DNA of 64,000 bases from Ptychodera flava. Lineage: Eukaryota; Hemichordata; Enteropneusta; Ptychoderidae. Of the stretch, positions 25,778-43,800 are shown one piece after another. Location: assembly GCF_041260155.1 (NCBI RefSeq), contig NC_091931.1, forward strand, positions 33,369,541-33,433,540, given 5' to 3'. Under the pieces are notes generated by a model, which saw only the letters and a list, made by a program, of their open reading frames with translations, was not told where the DNA came from and did no database searches. Made by a program: the position numbers and the translations under genes. Position 1 is the stretch's first letter; every line of letters begins with the position of its first letter.

Positions 25778-28700
25778 TGTTGTTTTGTTGGCCATGCCAT
25801 TTGACAATGTCGCGCATTTGGCATTTTCTTTTTTGAGTGGGAGAATCAATGTATCTTGAAAACTAGTATCACTTTATCCTATTTACAACCTGTACAGGGG
25901 ACCAGAGCAATGTGTTGGGTCATTTGTTGTCTCAGTATTTGTAAAGTGTTGAAGGTTTTTCAATATGAGGTGGAGGCAGAAATTTGTATGTTTACTCATT
26001 TTAAGGGGTGCTTTTGATCACCCCTCTCTGCTCATCATGAATGTATATGTCACCAAAATTGATAGGAATATTAATTTTCTTTGTTCTCATCTCACAAAGA
26101 GACTGCCATTTCTTCTCTGACTATAAGCTTCACAGAGTAAACCCTCAGGTGAATAAACATGCTGCTGATTTCATTCTGATACAAGAAAATTTGAAAATGC
26201 AGTATTACACTTCCAAGTACAGGTCTGTTGCAGAGATATACCCAGAAATTCTTAAACCGACTGAAAGATTCCGTGAGCACATGTAAAAATTTGGGCTCAG
26301 TAGTCATGGTGCTGCATATAGCAAGCGGTTTATTCTGAGTATATATTCATTAATAGGAATCTTGATGGGAACTCAAAAATTCAATTTCTCACTGCTGTGC
26401 CACAACTTTAAAAAGTCGCAATATTGATAGCTCAGTAGTAATATGGGTGCCATTGCACAGTTAAGTAACATGCACACTAGGCCCCATTTTCTGGATATTT
26501 ATTCCCCAAACAACACTGCCAACAGTTTGTGTGTGTATGGAAGAGGACGAATTTTATGGAAAGAATTGGTTTCAGCAAGATTCTTTGGTCTCACTTCAGA
26601 ATGTCAAGTGCACTTGCACAAGAAGAAGCCATCAAGAAATAAACTACTTTTCTTGTTGTAATTCATTCATGATACGGATAAGTGCACAGCAGACAAGGGA
26701 CCAAGAACTTCACACTGAAATACCGGTACAAGAGAAAAAAAATGTGAAAACTACATTTTGTAGAGAAGTAATACTGTCATGAATACCATATGAATAGAAT
26801 ATAAGAAGAAAAGCATGAATTTATAACCACACCCATACAAATTGAACCTAGAAAAAGCCAAGTCGGTTATGCTATCAGTTTTCTTTGATACTGATATTAA
26901 TTGGACCTTTGCAGTAAAATTTGCAAATTTTAAGTTTGCCAAAACATGGTTTCTTATTTATTTACTTTCTGAGAGATGTTTGATAAAATGTATAGTTAGG
27001 CAATGTGATGGTGTACAAACTTCACAGTGTAGTGCAGTAGTGTGGCGGATAGACATGTCACTGCACAATGTGTACAATGCAAGAAAGTATTTTGGGTGGA
27101 TCATCTTTCAGTTGTTCAGGAGTATGGAGACCTTCCTGTATAAATTGCATTGAGATTTCAGTTGCACGAGGGGATCTTTCATTTTACGTGATTTATACAT
27201 GCAGTAGATGATGTAATATGTCATTGTGGTTTGATTGTACAGAACTGATAGAAATTCTGTCGTGAGAAAAATAGGTTTGTTACTACCGAATATAGTAACG
27301 TGTGCCACTGCTGGCAGAAATCCAGACAAATTTTGTCTGTTTTGCATCTGTTTTTTACCATCAGTTTGTAGTCTGATCCCTTGACATTTGATTTCAGTGG
27401 TTTACATCGTAACATTTATGGTAATAAAGCATTGTTTTCATTATGCTGGTATGTGATATTCCCAAAAGTCTTGTTGAAACTCTGGGACAAATATTTATTT
27501 TTGCTTACTAATGATCAAACTCTGATTTCCTGACAAATGAGTATATTAAGCCACATGTCTTATTTTCTCAATCACATGATGCTGAATTTCCTTACACCCC
27601 CCTCCCACCCCTAAGTCACTGATTTTCAATGGGCATTATGTAAGCAAATAAACAACTGGTCACAAGTTGTACACAATTTACAGGAGACTTTTAAAGAATG
27701 GAAAGTGTACATTTGTTAATGTGATACATAGCAGTGTCCTAAAATCACTGGAGTTGTTGTCAAGTGTGTCCAGCACTGATTTGGTTAGGTTTTAGGCTTA
27801 TTGACAATAAAAGATACATTCACTTATGGTCATGGTTTATGTCATATTTTCTAGTGTGAACCGCTTGTAATCCCTTATTACCTAAAGTACCAGTGGTAGG
27901 ACAATACCATGATAGTAAGCAATATCCCAGGTTCCCTATTTATTCTTGGTCTTTTGTCGTTGTTTTGTTTTGTTTTCTTTTATGTTTGTAAATGAAAACA
28001 AATTGCTAAAATTGCTAAAAAAATGTTTGATACTACTGTCCCAAGATACTATTTGTTCATTCAAATTTAAACCATATTTCTACAAGTTGCTATAGCAAGA
28101 CTTTGAATTGCAACACTAGTTTTAATATCATTTACCACCAAGTAACAATTATCTAGTCTTCATTACTCAGTAATGCTAGTATAGGGATGCAACAAAAAGG
28201 TTGATATCTGTAAGGTATAAATATTTGTGACTTTTCACATTTTCATGATTTTACAATTCAAATCTTACACTTCAAAACTTATATGTCACGTTATACTTGG
28301 ATGTGCGTGCTTAGTAGCAGTCTAATATGTACAATATGATTACTGAGCTGTGAGGACTCAATAATCGTTACATACATGTAGCTGTTAATGGTATTAAAAC
28401 TGGTGTTGTATAGTCTTGCTAGCCACATAGTAATAACAATGATGTTGTACAGATTAATCTTCTTTCTCCAAAGCTGTATTTATTTCCATGGTTTGTCTAT
28501 GGAGCCTGTTAGAAAGAGGATTAATTTGAAAGATGGAGAACACACCAAACTACAGTCAAATTTCCTTGAACCTGGCCACTGTGGCAAGCCTGGTATGCTT
28601 TTAAGTGCCAACGGTTCAACAGAATTTTGTTTTGTCACCGAGATCCTGTTGCAGTCTTACAATGAACTTTATAGCTGCTGAGTGACATGCTCCCATATTA

Positions 28701-29293
28701 GGATAATGAAGGTAAAAAGCACCGGTGTACGTCCTGTTCTTCGGCTCAAATGCTTGATACTTATCTGACTAGAGCTTAAGAACTGACACACAAGATGGTG
28801 TGGATGTTGTTAGACCTGATGAAACTTTTACTTCAGGCACAGTCCCTCTATCCAGGGACTGTGCTTCAGGCGACTAAATGCCATGCGTTGACACTCACTG
28901 GAGAAAAATGTATGAAATGTATAATGTCATGTTTCTATTGGTATTCTGATTTATTTATTTATTTATTTATTTACACTTTTTGAGCGGCTGAAATACTATA
29001 CAGTAATTTTCATCGGGTGCACTCAGAAAAAAAATCGGAGTAACTACAGACACTACAGGAGAACATTCCCTCTTAGTCTGTCATTGCATTTGAAGGTATA
29101 TAAAGTACTTTGTTTGATTCCACACTTTAGAACCTCAGAAGTGAAACCTACGTTGACTTCATAACAGTCCTGGCGATGTTATGCAGACCATGAGCATGAA
29201 CATTGCAACTGAAAATAAATAAGCTGGGTAAATATTGTGGCAAATTCCATTCATACTACATTTAAACATACGCCTTCTACAATTGACATAACA
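25778..29293. other. PFAS 3' untranslated region and intergenic sequence
   Basis: This begins with the PFAS 3' UTR. AATAAA-type signals occur at about 26638 and further on (about 27422 and 27806), so the poly(A) site is uncertain. The rest is AT-rich with no recognisable exon. A small hairpin (28837-28847 with 28854-28864) and a TTTA repeat at 28950-28975 are present. Confidence 0.4.
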
Positions 29294-29296
29294 TTA

Positions 29297-31952
29297 GGGA
29301 CGATTCAGAATTTACTTCCGGGGGGTGGGGGTGGAGGATTTTCAGGGGGGGGGCCACCCATTTTTCCAAGAAAATTTAGGGGGGGCCAGACAAAAATACC
29401 ACAATCTTTTAGGGGGGGCCAAGGAAAAAAAACATCAATTCAATATTTGCCCAGAATTTCTGATCTCTACAAAAGAGAACCATAGACGCTACCTGGGTGA
29501 CAGATAAACTCAACATGTTTAGTTAAACTCCTTTAGCTGCCAAATTCGGTAATATTCACAGTGGTTTGTTTTATGCATCTATAGCAGTATCTTGTTCTCC
29601 TCCCTGAAGCGTTATGAAATGTCCAGTATTTAGCATGTCAATACAAACCATACAGTGAACAGTCAGGGTTGTTTTTGTTGAAAAGAGATCTCAGATCAAG
29701 TCCAGACTAGAATTCATTTATCAACAATAACAATGGTCATTTATGTTCACACAGGTATGTTGCTAAATACAGCATTGGGTGTTCTATGTAGTGATAGAAT
29801 AACAAACTAATGCTGATACACAGAGATGAACATTGAACAAATGCTAAAAATTACAGCAAATGTCTTTTTAAGGTTGGGTTTACCTTGTAGCTTGTAAAGC
29901 AGTTGAAAGTTGCATCATAAAGAAGTGTTAATTTATGCAAATGTATGCAAATCACCCGATTATTGGCTTCTTTTGGCCTCCCAATTTCAAAATTTCCAAA
30001 GAATTAACTCCACTCCGGCTGGGTCAAATTTTCTGAAATTTCACATTATGTTTTTTAAATGCTATATAACACAACAACTATCAATTGGTTTTGTTTGGCA
30101 ATAAAGCTCTTACATTTTTAATAAGAGGCATTTTGAATAAGAGGCATTTTAATTTTGCTGATCATGATTTTAATCAATTATTAGTGTCAGTCTTTAAACC
30201 CCTACAATTTTAAAATGAGGATGGATAATGCCAAATAAAATAGTTGTTTTTTCTACATGAATACTCTCCTTTCAAGTGAAATATTACATTTCAGAAAATA
30301 CTGTCTAGATTTTGACTTAAATAAATTTTTATCATTAATACAAAAATTGAGGTTTTTAAGATTTTGACTTAAATAAATTTTATCATCAATACAAAAATTG
30401 AGGTTTTTTACCCCAAATATACACACCACTTCATCCTTTGAGTAAACTACTGCTACTGCTACTCTTCTTTTCTGCTTCTTTTTTCTATGTTTCATTCTCA
30501 TCAATTTTACCCTTTCTAAATTTTTTAAATGTTCTACATAACTTTTTACAGTGCTTACATCTACTATAAACTTTTTGAAAATAAATTTATGGCCGTCTCA
30601 TCTTCAAGGTGCTTTTCAGCAAATAGTTTTTTAATGTTGAAAATAAAAATATTATGTATTACTGTCAAAAATATATGGTGAAAAATTTACAAAAGGGTTG
30701 ATTTTCCAATAATCCTGTATGCGCATCCAGAGATCATGTGGCACTGCGCCAATGCTATGGTGTCGGATTGTTGAAATATTGTGTACACAAGAAATTTGCT
30801 GTAGTCCAAGAAGTGATCTCAGTGTGTATGAGGCTAGGAGAAATGTGGATAGGCTTACACATTGTGTATTGATACTAACACTTTTGTGTCCCATTCATTC
30901 TGATATGTATAATCAAAGATTTCACAGTGGCGGCTGGCAGAAAAGGCAAAAAAACAAATTAACATTTATTGTTTCGTGTCATCTGAAAACATGCGCATCA
31001 TGACTATTTTAAAATTAAGTTTGTTAAAAAAATTTGAAATATGCATGCTCTGTCAATTTTGAAAAATACTGCTGACAAAATGTGAATTTTGACTTGCACA
31101 GGGTTGTCTGCATTTTAATATGAACAATGATTGTGAATGGAATGAGCAGAATAAAATGTGAATTCATGTTTTGGATAAGGTGTTTTGTCCAAGAAATGTT
31201 CTAAAATATTCCTCAGCATTTTTGCTTTCAGTGGCAGCTACTTGGTTTTATGATAACCAAATTAGAAAAAAAAGAGAAAATTAAAAACAAGTTGGCTTTC
31301 ACCAATTTTAATTCCTAATGTTAAAACTTTCACCGTGAGTCTGCAAATATTCAGCATCATCAAATGAAAATGTATGCTGAACGTGTGCATGTACATGTAC
31401 ATCTCACTTTCCAGAAATATCTGGATATCTGCAAATGATGTACCATTAAACTTCAAGATATATATCACTTTGCCAATTATCTGCTCCTCTGATTTTCTGT
31501 TCACCATTTCTAACTGACATCTTTGCTTGTCTTTGTGTGCATCATATGTATCAGTGAGACATAACGAAAAAAGTATTCATATTTAGTAATTAACTTTTCT
31601 TTAGAAATTTACAACCAGATATGTTTATTGCTACCCTTTCCAAAAGTGTGCCACTTGCAGTCCCTGCAAATCATTCTTTTTATAGTCACATAACCCTGAA
31701 ATGATTTGTTATATCATCGATTAATGTCCACTAGGCCCTACAGTTCCTGCAACTTGTTAGACTAGATATGTCTATAATGTACCGTATAAGCATGCATGTA
31801 TATATTAGGGGGGGGCATGGAAAAAAAACAGGAAAGATGAGGGGGGGCCATAGATTTTTTCTATAATTTACTAGGGGGGGCCATGGAAAAAAATCACCGA
31901 GAAAATAGAAAATCCTCCACCCTCCCCCTGGAAGTAAATTCTGAATCGTCCC
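29297..31952. mobile_element. Harbinger-like non-autonomous element A
   Basis: 2656 bp with inverted ends beginning GGGACGATTCAGAATTTACT, flanked by TTA on both sides (29294-29296 and 31953-31955). A TWA duplication is typical of PIF/Harbinger. Just inside each end lie three G-tract motifs of the form (G)7-9CC or CCA, spaced roughly 25-40 bp: about 29340-29420 at the left and 31805-31885 at the right. Both sets run in the same orientation. The interior is AT-rich and has no transposase. It contains a 52-bp tandem duplication at 30307-30409. Confidence 0.8.
30307..30409. repeat. Two-copy 52-bp tandem repeat
   Basis: Two adjacent, nearly identical units start at 30307 and 30359, each beginning AGATTTTGACTTAAATAAAT. 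They lie inside the Harbinger-like element A. Confidence 0.85.
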
Positions 31953-31955
31953 TTA

Positions 31956-32479
31956 AGAGATAAAATCTGATGGAAAATCACAGGGGAGCTCAAAAAGTGT
32001 ACACAATGCTCGTTTCTGAATAATGTCAGCTTGATCAATGTTGTTTTTGTTGCATTAGTCAAGAGCGCTCTGGAACCTCTGGCATTCGACTCAAAGCAAG
32101 CAAACTGTCAGTGATGCAATCGGTAAGAGAGTCATCAGTGAATGGTTTGCTTGCAATGATTGAGTCGAACTGCTCACGAACTTACCGGTCGGCACGGCGC
32201 CGCCACGAGATCTCGTTACAAAAATTCACGTTGTTGACCTTCGGTGAACTTTGACACACAGGGTGGTGTTTCTGATGACTGTGGCAAGTGTTACGTGGGT
32301 TCCATTCTGTCGTTTGTAAGTTCCTGCTTTCTGCGAGGGGAAACAATGATGCTCACAAGTTCAGGGTAGTTCAGGAAATTTAGAAGGTGTCCTTATTTTC
32401 AAGCTGAAGGTAGGGTGCATCGAAATCAGACTTCAGTGCAAAGCACGATTGCCAAAGTTACAACGATTCAGTTGTGAAA
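31956..32479 (+). promoter_or_regulatory. Upstream region of the membrane-protein gene, with an imperfect inverted repeat
   Basis: This short interval between transposon A and the intronless gene should contain its promoter. An imperfect inverted repeat joins TTCGACTCAAAGCAAGCAAAC (from about 32087) to GTTTGCTTGC...TTGAGTCGAA (ending about 32171). No core promoter motif can be assigned with confidence. Confidence 0.3.
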
Positions 32480-33562
32480 ATGCGCGAAGGACGAGTCCTT
32501 GCGTTTGTTTTACGTGTTACCGTACTATTCAATCTCGTGAGTTGTGTCTTGGTACTGTTCATCGGAAAGACATTCCAATCGTCGTTTTTCACATGCCGAG
32601 CCTCCGAAGGCAAGGAGCACGAGATTACGACGTACATCTTGGACAGCAGCAGGAGACCTATCAACAGGTCGTGTTGGTTTCGCAGCGGCTATGACGAAAA
32701 TTTACATGTAACGTCGTTCTTCACCATCGTCTTCATCGTGATGGTAGCCGGATCTCACTTTGTCTGGAGCAGTCTCTCCAGGATTTCCGCAATCGACAGA
32801 GCGATTCGATCCCAGAACGAGGGACAGGAGGAGGCCGAAGCGAACGACGACAGGGACGAGGCTACGGTGGTTGAGGTTCTCAGACAAACCGTAAGAAAAA
32901 TCAGCCAAGAGCCAGCAGGTACAAGCGATGATGAAGATAACTCACCGGATGCCTCTATTCAGAGTTCACTTACGAAAGTGCTCGTATATTACTTCATAAA
33001 GACGGCAATTCAACTTGTTTTAGCATATTTCTTTACCTTGAACACCGTCTGGACAGAGTGGGGATGGAAGCGTCTTTGGCTGGGTCACACAAAGTGGTGT
33101 TGGATACCGAGAGCTGTAACAAAGCTTGGCTTAGAATGCCGTCCGACCCCCCTTGGAAGAACTATTGGATTTTTTATGGTAACAAGCGGCACTCTGTCCT
33201 TCGTCCTTACCATGTTCCTCGGTACGTATATGGTCTACTTGCCAGTAATGCTGTATGCAAAGATTAGTACAGTGAGAAGGGACTTGGAAAAGTGTGGTGT
33301 CACGGGAACATGGCAGATGTTGGCTTTCCTCTTTTACATTTGGCTTGGCATGTCTTCTGATGAAATCAATGCACGCAGCTTTGAACATGGAGCTTTGGGC
33401 TTGGAGGAAGTACAGACAAGTTCGGCAAGTGATGAAGTTTCTGAGAAAGTCGCGTTCATCCAGGAAATGCCAGAAAGTTATGAGGCTGATGAAGAGAACT
33501 CGACAGGAGAAAAGGCAGAGAGTAAAATCATCATCACTGAACAACAAACTGCAGACTGTTGA
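32480..33562 (+). CDS. Intronless multi-pass membrane protein with connexin-like layout
   Basis: 360 residues in one exon. The start ATG at 32480 has A at -3. Hydrophobic segments lie at about 6-28, 78-98, 167-190 and 229-255, with a possible fifth at 278-291. The loop after segment 1 has Cys39 and Cys65 and an N-glycosylation site at Asn62. A charged cytoplasmic loop (about 100-160) is rich in Asp and Glu. The loop before segment 4 has Cys207 and Cys220, followed by RPTPLGRTIGFFM. That resembles the connexin second loop and start of TM4 (Cys, RPT, basic residue, TI), and FFTC39 resembles the connexin first-loop start. Connexins have three cysteines per loop and four membrane segments, so the match is partial. 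The long acidic C-terminus (about 300-360) is probably cytoplasmic. It could instead belong to another four-pass family. The gene is solid; the family assignment is tentative. Confidence 0.8.
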   Translation: MREGRVLAFVLRVTVLFNLVSCVLVLFIGKTFQSSFFTCRASEGKEHEITTYILDSSRRPINRSCWFRSGYDENLHVTSFFTIVFIVMVAGSHFVWSSLSRISAIDRAIRSQNEGQEEAEANDDRDEATVVEVLRQTVRKISQEPAGTSDDEDNSPDASIQSSLTKVLVYYFIKTAIQLVLAYFFTLNTVWTEWGWKRLWLGHTKWCWIPRAVTKLGLECRPTPLGRTIGFFMVTSGTLSFVLTMFLGTYMVYLPVMLYAKISTVRRDLEKCGVTGTWQMLAFLFYIWLGMSSDEINARSFEHGALGLEEVQTSSASDEVSEKVAFIQEMPESYEADEENSTGEKAESKIIITEQQTADC

Positions 33563-38965
<5,403 letters not shown>

Positions 38966-39186
38966 GTGCAATCTGTATTTGTGCGTGTGTCTCTGTGCGA
39001 GTTATTATGATGCACTACATCCATATATAGAGTAGTAAACACTACACTTATGAATATGCAAGTCAGTAAACCATACACTTTTTTGATAAACTAATGAACT
39101 ATATCCATAAAAGTATAAAATTTACATTTTACATATGAATAACAATGTGGTGATTTGCATGAGATAACAAGAGAGCGACGGGTTCA

Positions 39187-39236
39187 TGCATATATATAAT
39201 ATATATATAATATATATATATAATATATATATAATA

Positions 39237-39326
<90 letters not shown>

Positions 39327-39327
39327 C
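39187..39327. repeat. (AT)n microsatellite with interruptions
   Basis: An AT dinucleotide run with periodic AAT interruptions in its first 60 bp, then about 75 bp nearly pure. Confidence 0.95.
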
Positions 39328-40324
39328 AAGAACAAAGGGTCAAGTGGTCAAGACTGGTATTTATGTAAATTGTAGTGTCAAGTATAAACTACTTTCCTGA
39401 CCATTGAGAGAAGGTGACCTAATTATCAGAGTATGATCTTTTTCTTACTGAACTACCAACGCCATAAAGAAGTACCCAACACTCACTTACATTGAGGCTT
39501 TGATTCATCTAGATGAGAAAACCAGGCAATGCACAAAATTTGCTGGTGACAGCCCATTGTTGATTCAGCGGTGCAAAGTGTCAGAATGTACATGTTAAGC
39601 TGCTGCCAAATGACATGTTAATTCACATCGTCAGTCGATATTTCGGTCACAGGAATATAGATATATTTAATCTCCCATATTTTATGTATTGGCTTATCCA
39701 GCACAATATAACTTTTATCTCCTTGAGCCACTATCTTTTAGGAATATTTTGGAACTTCAATAATAGTTGCTTTCATGTTGATCTTTTAAATGAAATCAAA
39801 TTCTGTAATGTACTGTCGAAACCTTTTTGAAGAGTGGCCATCTCATCAAAGATCAAGTACCAATGCAAATTTTCATTTTTTGAATGAAAACCTATAATCT
39901 GTTATTAACAGAATATTTCGATGGCCTCAACATCAAAAGATTTTTCCGTTGAGTAAAATAGCCCCTAACTGATATATTTTCGTTTACAATGTGTTTACGT
40001 CAACCGTCCCCTTGTCAATGTAACGTGTTTAGGATATGAATTAAAACTTTTATTTGTGAAATAGCCTTCCAATGTAATGGAACATCCTATAAATGCCCTA
40101 GGGCACACCAGATTTTGTGTTGCAGCTGGTTTCCGCTGTGTTACCAAATTTGAATATTAAAACGTACCAGATGTCTACAGAATATGACATATTCACTTTT
40201 GATTGGACAGTACTTTACTACGGCGCTGTCATTCGTTTCTGGAATTTGGTGACCAAGGCTTTACGAGTAAATAAAACACCCTGAATTGAGCACTCTGATT
40301 GGTCAATCAACAGTAGATAGTTTT

Positions 40325-40326
<2 letters not shown>
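39328..40326. other. No gene recognised
   Basis: AT-rich intergenic sequence between two AT arrays. I see no exon or repeat structure of note. Confidence 0.4.

Positions 40327-40409
<83 letters not shown>
40327..40409. repeat. (AT)n microsatellite, about 40 units
   Basis: A third long AT run within 1.6 kb of the first two. It lies about 400 bp upstream of the METTL24-like start codon. Confidence 0.95.
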
Positions 40410-40412
<3 letters not shown>

Positions 40413-40821
40413 GTGTGTTGTGTATTCATATATATGATTCTTTTCGAGCGACTGATTTCAAATCACATATTGACGCTTTTGGAGCAATTTAGATGCACTA
40501 TGACCCCGGGACAATTGCTGATGGCAAAACTGTGGTGTTTCCGGGACATTACGAAATGCTCGTGTCGAGGACTGTGATCCTATATTATCCTATATTTTAA
40601 CGGTTGTAAAACCCAGACTTTTGTGAAAGGCATCTTCCTTCCATTCTATAGATTCAACTGAAGATGGTTAATATGTCTGTGCAGCTAGCAAAGACTTAAA
40701 AAACTATCGGGGATAACAAAATAAAGTATTACAACATGTAAACAGCTGTAACAATAGTAGAGAGTGAATTGAAAGGGTATTTTGTAACAGCCAGTACACG
40801 TTGATCGTCTCTACGACCACG

Positions 40822-43800
40822 ATGAAAATGCTGAAGAGGGCTCTAGTTTGCTTCACTGGTACTTCAATGGTACTTTTGTTACTTCATAATAGGTCAGGTA
40901 TGTGTGTCAGTCATTACATGTTCACTTTATGATAGAAAAGTTATAGCATAGGTTGCAGTGTTGTTTTATTAGGGCAGTGTAAAATGTGTAGATATAAAGC
41001 GATCTTCCCATGTCATCTTTTAAAGTAGAACGCGCCTTAGGGACAGTTGTCGGACTCTCAAACTTTTTCATTTCTTTTCTGATCTACCACTTGCGGAGGC
41101 TAATTTTAAAGCTCTTTGTGTAAGAAAACGTTTCACCGGATTAGTTTTTCGAAAATCGAATATATGATTTTTGCTCCATAGAGTTAACGCAGCTGCAGGG
41201 ATAGCGACCATTTTGAATTTCAAATATCGGTAAATCTTGAGTTATTTGTCTCTCTAGTACCAAAATTTGCACGGTGACTCCCGATTTTTATTCTTGGTTT
41301 TGAAAGAGAACAATTTAAACATTCTTTGAGGAAAGTTTGAACAAAAGTTCAAGTCTTTCACTTTCGAGGCGCATACTGCCTTAACAAGGATCCTTTATGA
41401 TTATAAAGTCGAAGCATTTGCAAGACAGGGCAACCATTTTAACACGGATCTAATATTGCTCATTTTTTATATAACTCCTTCATGAGTATTTCAAGTTTTT
41501 GCACAGTAGGACTCAGAAAATGCGGATTAGAGAGACGAATTACCCTAAGTTTACCATATTTATATGGCCTCTTTTTCCCAGCGTTAACTCTATTGGGAAA
41601 ATGACAGTTACAATTTTCACAAGGACAAAATTTCGAGAATTCATTTACTCCACAAACTCCGAGCTAAGCCTAAGCCAGTAACTGACATCAAGATATTTGA
41701 GTGTCCGAAACAGTGTCCGATGATCATTCTTTACTTTAGCGTTTTACTTTATCACTTCAGGGTCAGATAGTAAAGGTTTCCAAAAGATGAGTGGACCACA
41801 CTTCGGCGCATTACTGTCCTCCCTTATCAGAACCTTCACAAATATAAAATACCGTTGCCATGACCGATTGCTGGTCGAGCAGTCTGGTACGACCATGTGG
41901 GAAGTCTGCCGGGACACTGACCAAGGAATTATCCTGGATACTTCAAGAAGTCCTGACTGTCGAATCTTTGTATCAATTATGTAAGTAATTACAGGTCAGA
42001 GATGTATTGTAGTGTTAATTATACACTGGATAAGTCACAGGTGATTGGATACACGCAGAAAGAAGTGACACTCCAGTGCCTGTGGGATTAAGTTATTCTG
42101 TTTTGCCCATGTGTACTATACAGTTGTACCAAGGCAAATGTAAATTCATGTAATCCTGCACCTATCCCCAGTCTGAGGCTCCTGTGTACTTGTTTTTAAC
42201 CAGACATTGGAGTTGAGATATTTCGCACAATCTCAGGAATCTCGGATGTTGAATTGAAGCATCCTATTTTAGTCCAGGATCCAGACATCCATTATTCAAC
42301 CCTGATCAACGACACTTTACGGCTTGGTCCTTCTAAGAAAAAATGTGTAGTTTGAAAGCTGTTTTTATGTTTTCAATTATTACATATCAGTTAATCCGAG
42401 CATACAAAATCTTCCTCCGAAAGGGATGAGAAATCGTCCCCTCCTTTCTTTTATTATTGACTTGGTGACTGTGCAGTCGTCTACGGCTCACAATTTGAAT
42501 TACCTCGCCGGCTTTGATATATTTGTATTTTGTTCAATACAATAAGCAGGAACCTCTAAAGGTAAAGTGATTGAACGACTTGGTTTGTGATGTTTTACAG
42601 GTCTCCAGAAAACATGACTGACAAGAAATTAATCGATAATTTAATGGCGTCGTTTGGCAATTGTGAAATCGTCCAGCTGGATGTTGAAGAAGGAAAACAT
42701 AACTTAGTGAAATATCTTAGAGATAACTTAGGACAAGGGAATGTGAGCACTCGTCTTTGAATCTGCATAATTGCATGTTCCATGTGTACCTGCACAGACA
42801 TTCCGAATCTGATTACAAAATATACTGTCATGTGGTTGTGTTCCAGTATATTTTGTAATCAGATTCGGGATATCAGTGCAGATACACATTTCTCTCCAAT
42901 CAATACATAAATCGGCATTTCCACAAGGACTGAAGGATGTCCCTCATTTTATACTTCTTGGGCTCTTTCCGAGTATTTATGGCTTGGTTACTTGATGCTG
43001 AAAGTCAACTGCCGTAAGTGAGACTTTGGTTATTGTCTGACTGCGCCAAGCATTAAAGTGGGAAGTTAGCATGAATTTTGCTGATTTTTCAACAGAATGG
43101 AAAAACAGCCCAAAATAACCAAATTTGAGCTCTAAATATTTCCATAAATGGAAAAATGACACAGTATTCTGAAATGTCGAAAGTCAGAAAGCACACATAA
43201 AACAACAATAGCTCTTTGGATCAGTCTGCCTCCGTCATCTGGTAGTATATTGTTGTGTTTTGTAGAGAGGGCGCACTGCGTTAAAACATCCCTCAAAGAG
43301 ACAATTTTTCTCTGTTTTCCAGGTTCAATTGTTAAAGATCGATATCAGTAAATTTCTTTGGTCCTCATTTGAAGACATCCTTGAATCAGGCGTCTTAGAC
43401 AATGTGAAGCAGTTGTTGTTGAGAATAGACATGGACGACATCGAAGACGAAAGTGTGGACAACCCATCAATTGAAATTTTGACAAGTTTCTATAGGGTAG
43501 CAATGCACTTGAACATATCTCCAAAGACACATTTAAAATACATTTTAAATATTCAAAAAGAATTGACAGTACCTCTTATTATTACAGAACATTACGACAT
43601 AAAGCGTATCTATCTCAACTTCTTTTAGGCAGCACTATTGCGCCAATGATGTAAATTATTTTTTCCCCGATAAAATTACCCAGAATTCCATTTTCTGTTG
43701 AACTCTTTTTACGGCAGTTTGCCTACGCATGGATTAAATTAGCTTTAGTTTTGGTGATCTTTCATACGCTATTTTTTTGCCTTTTATAAAACTATTATGA

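Noticed and set aside
33131-33547. Minus-strand 138-codon frame and a +frame at 33294-33707
   Set aside because: Both overlap the intronless membrane-protein gene in other frames.
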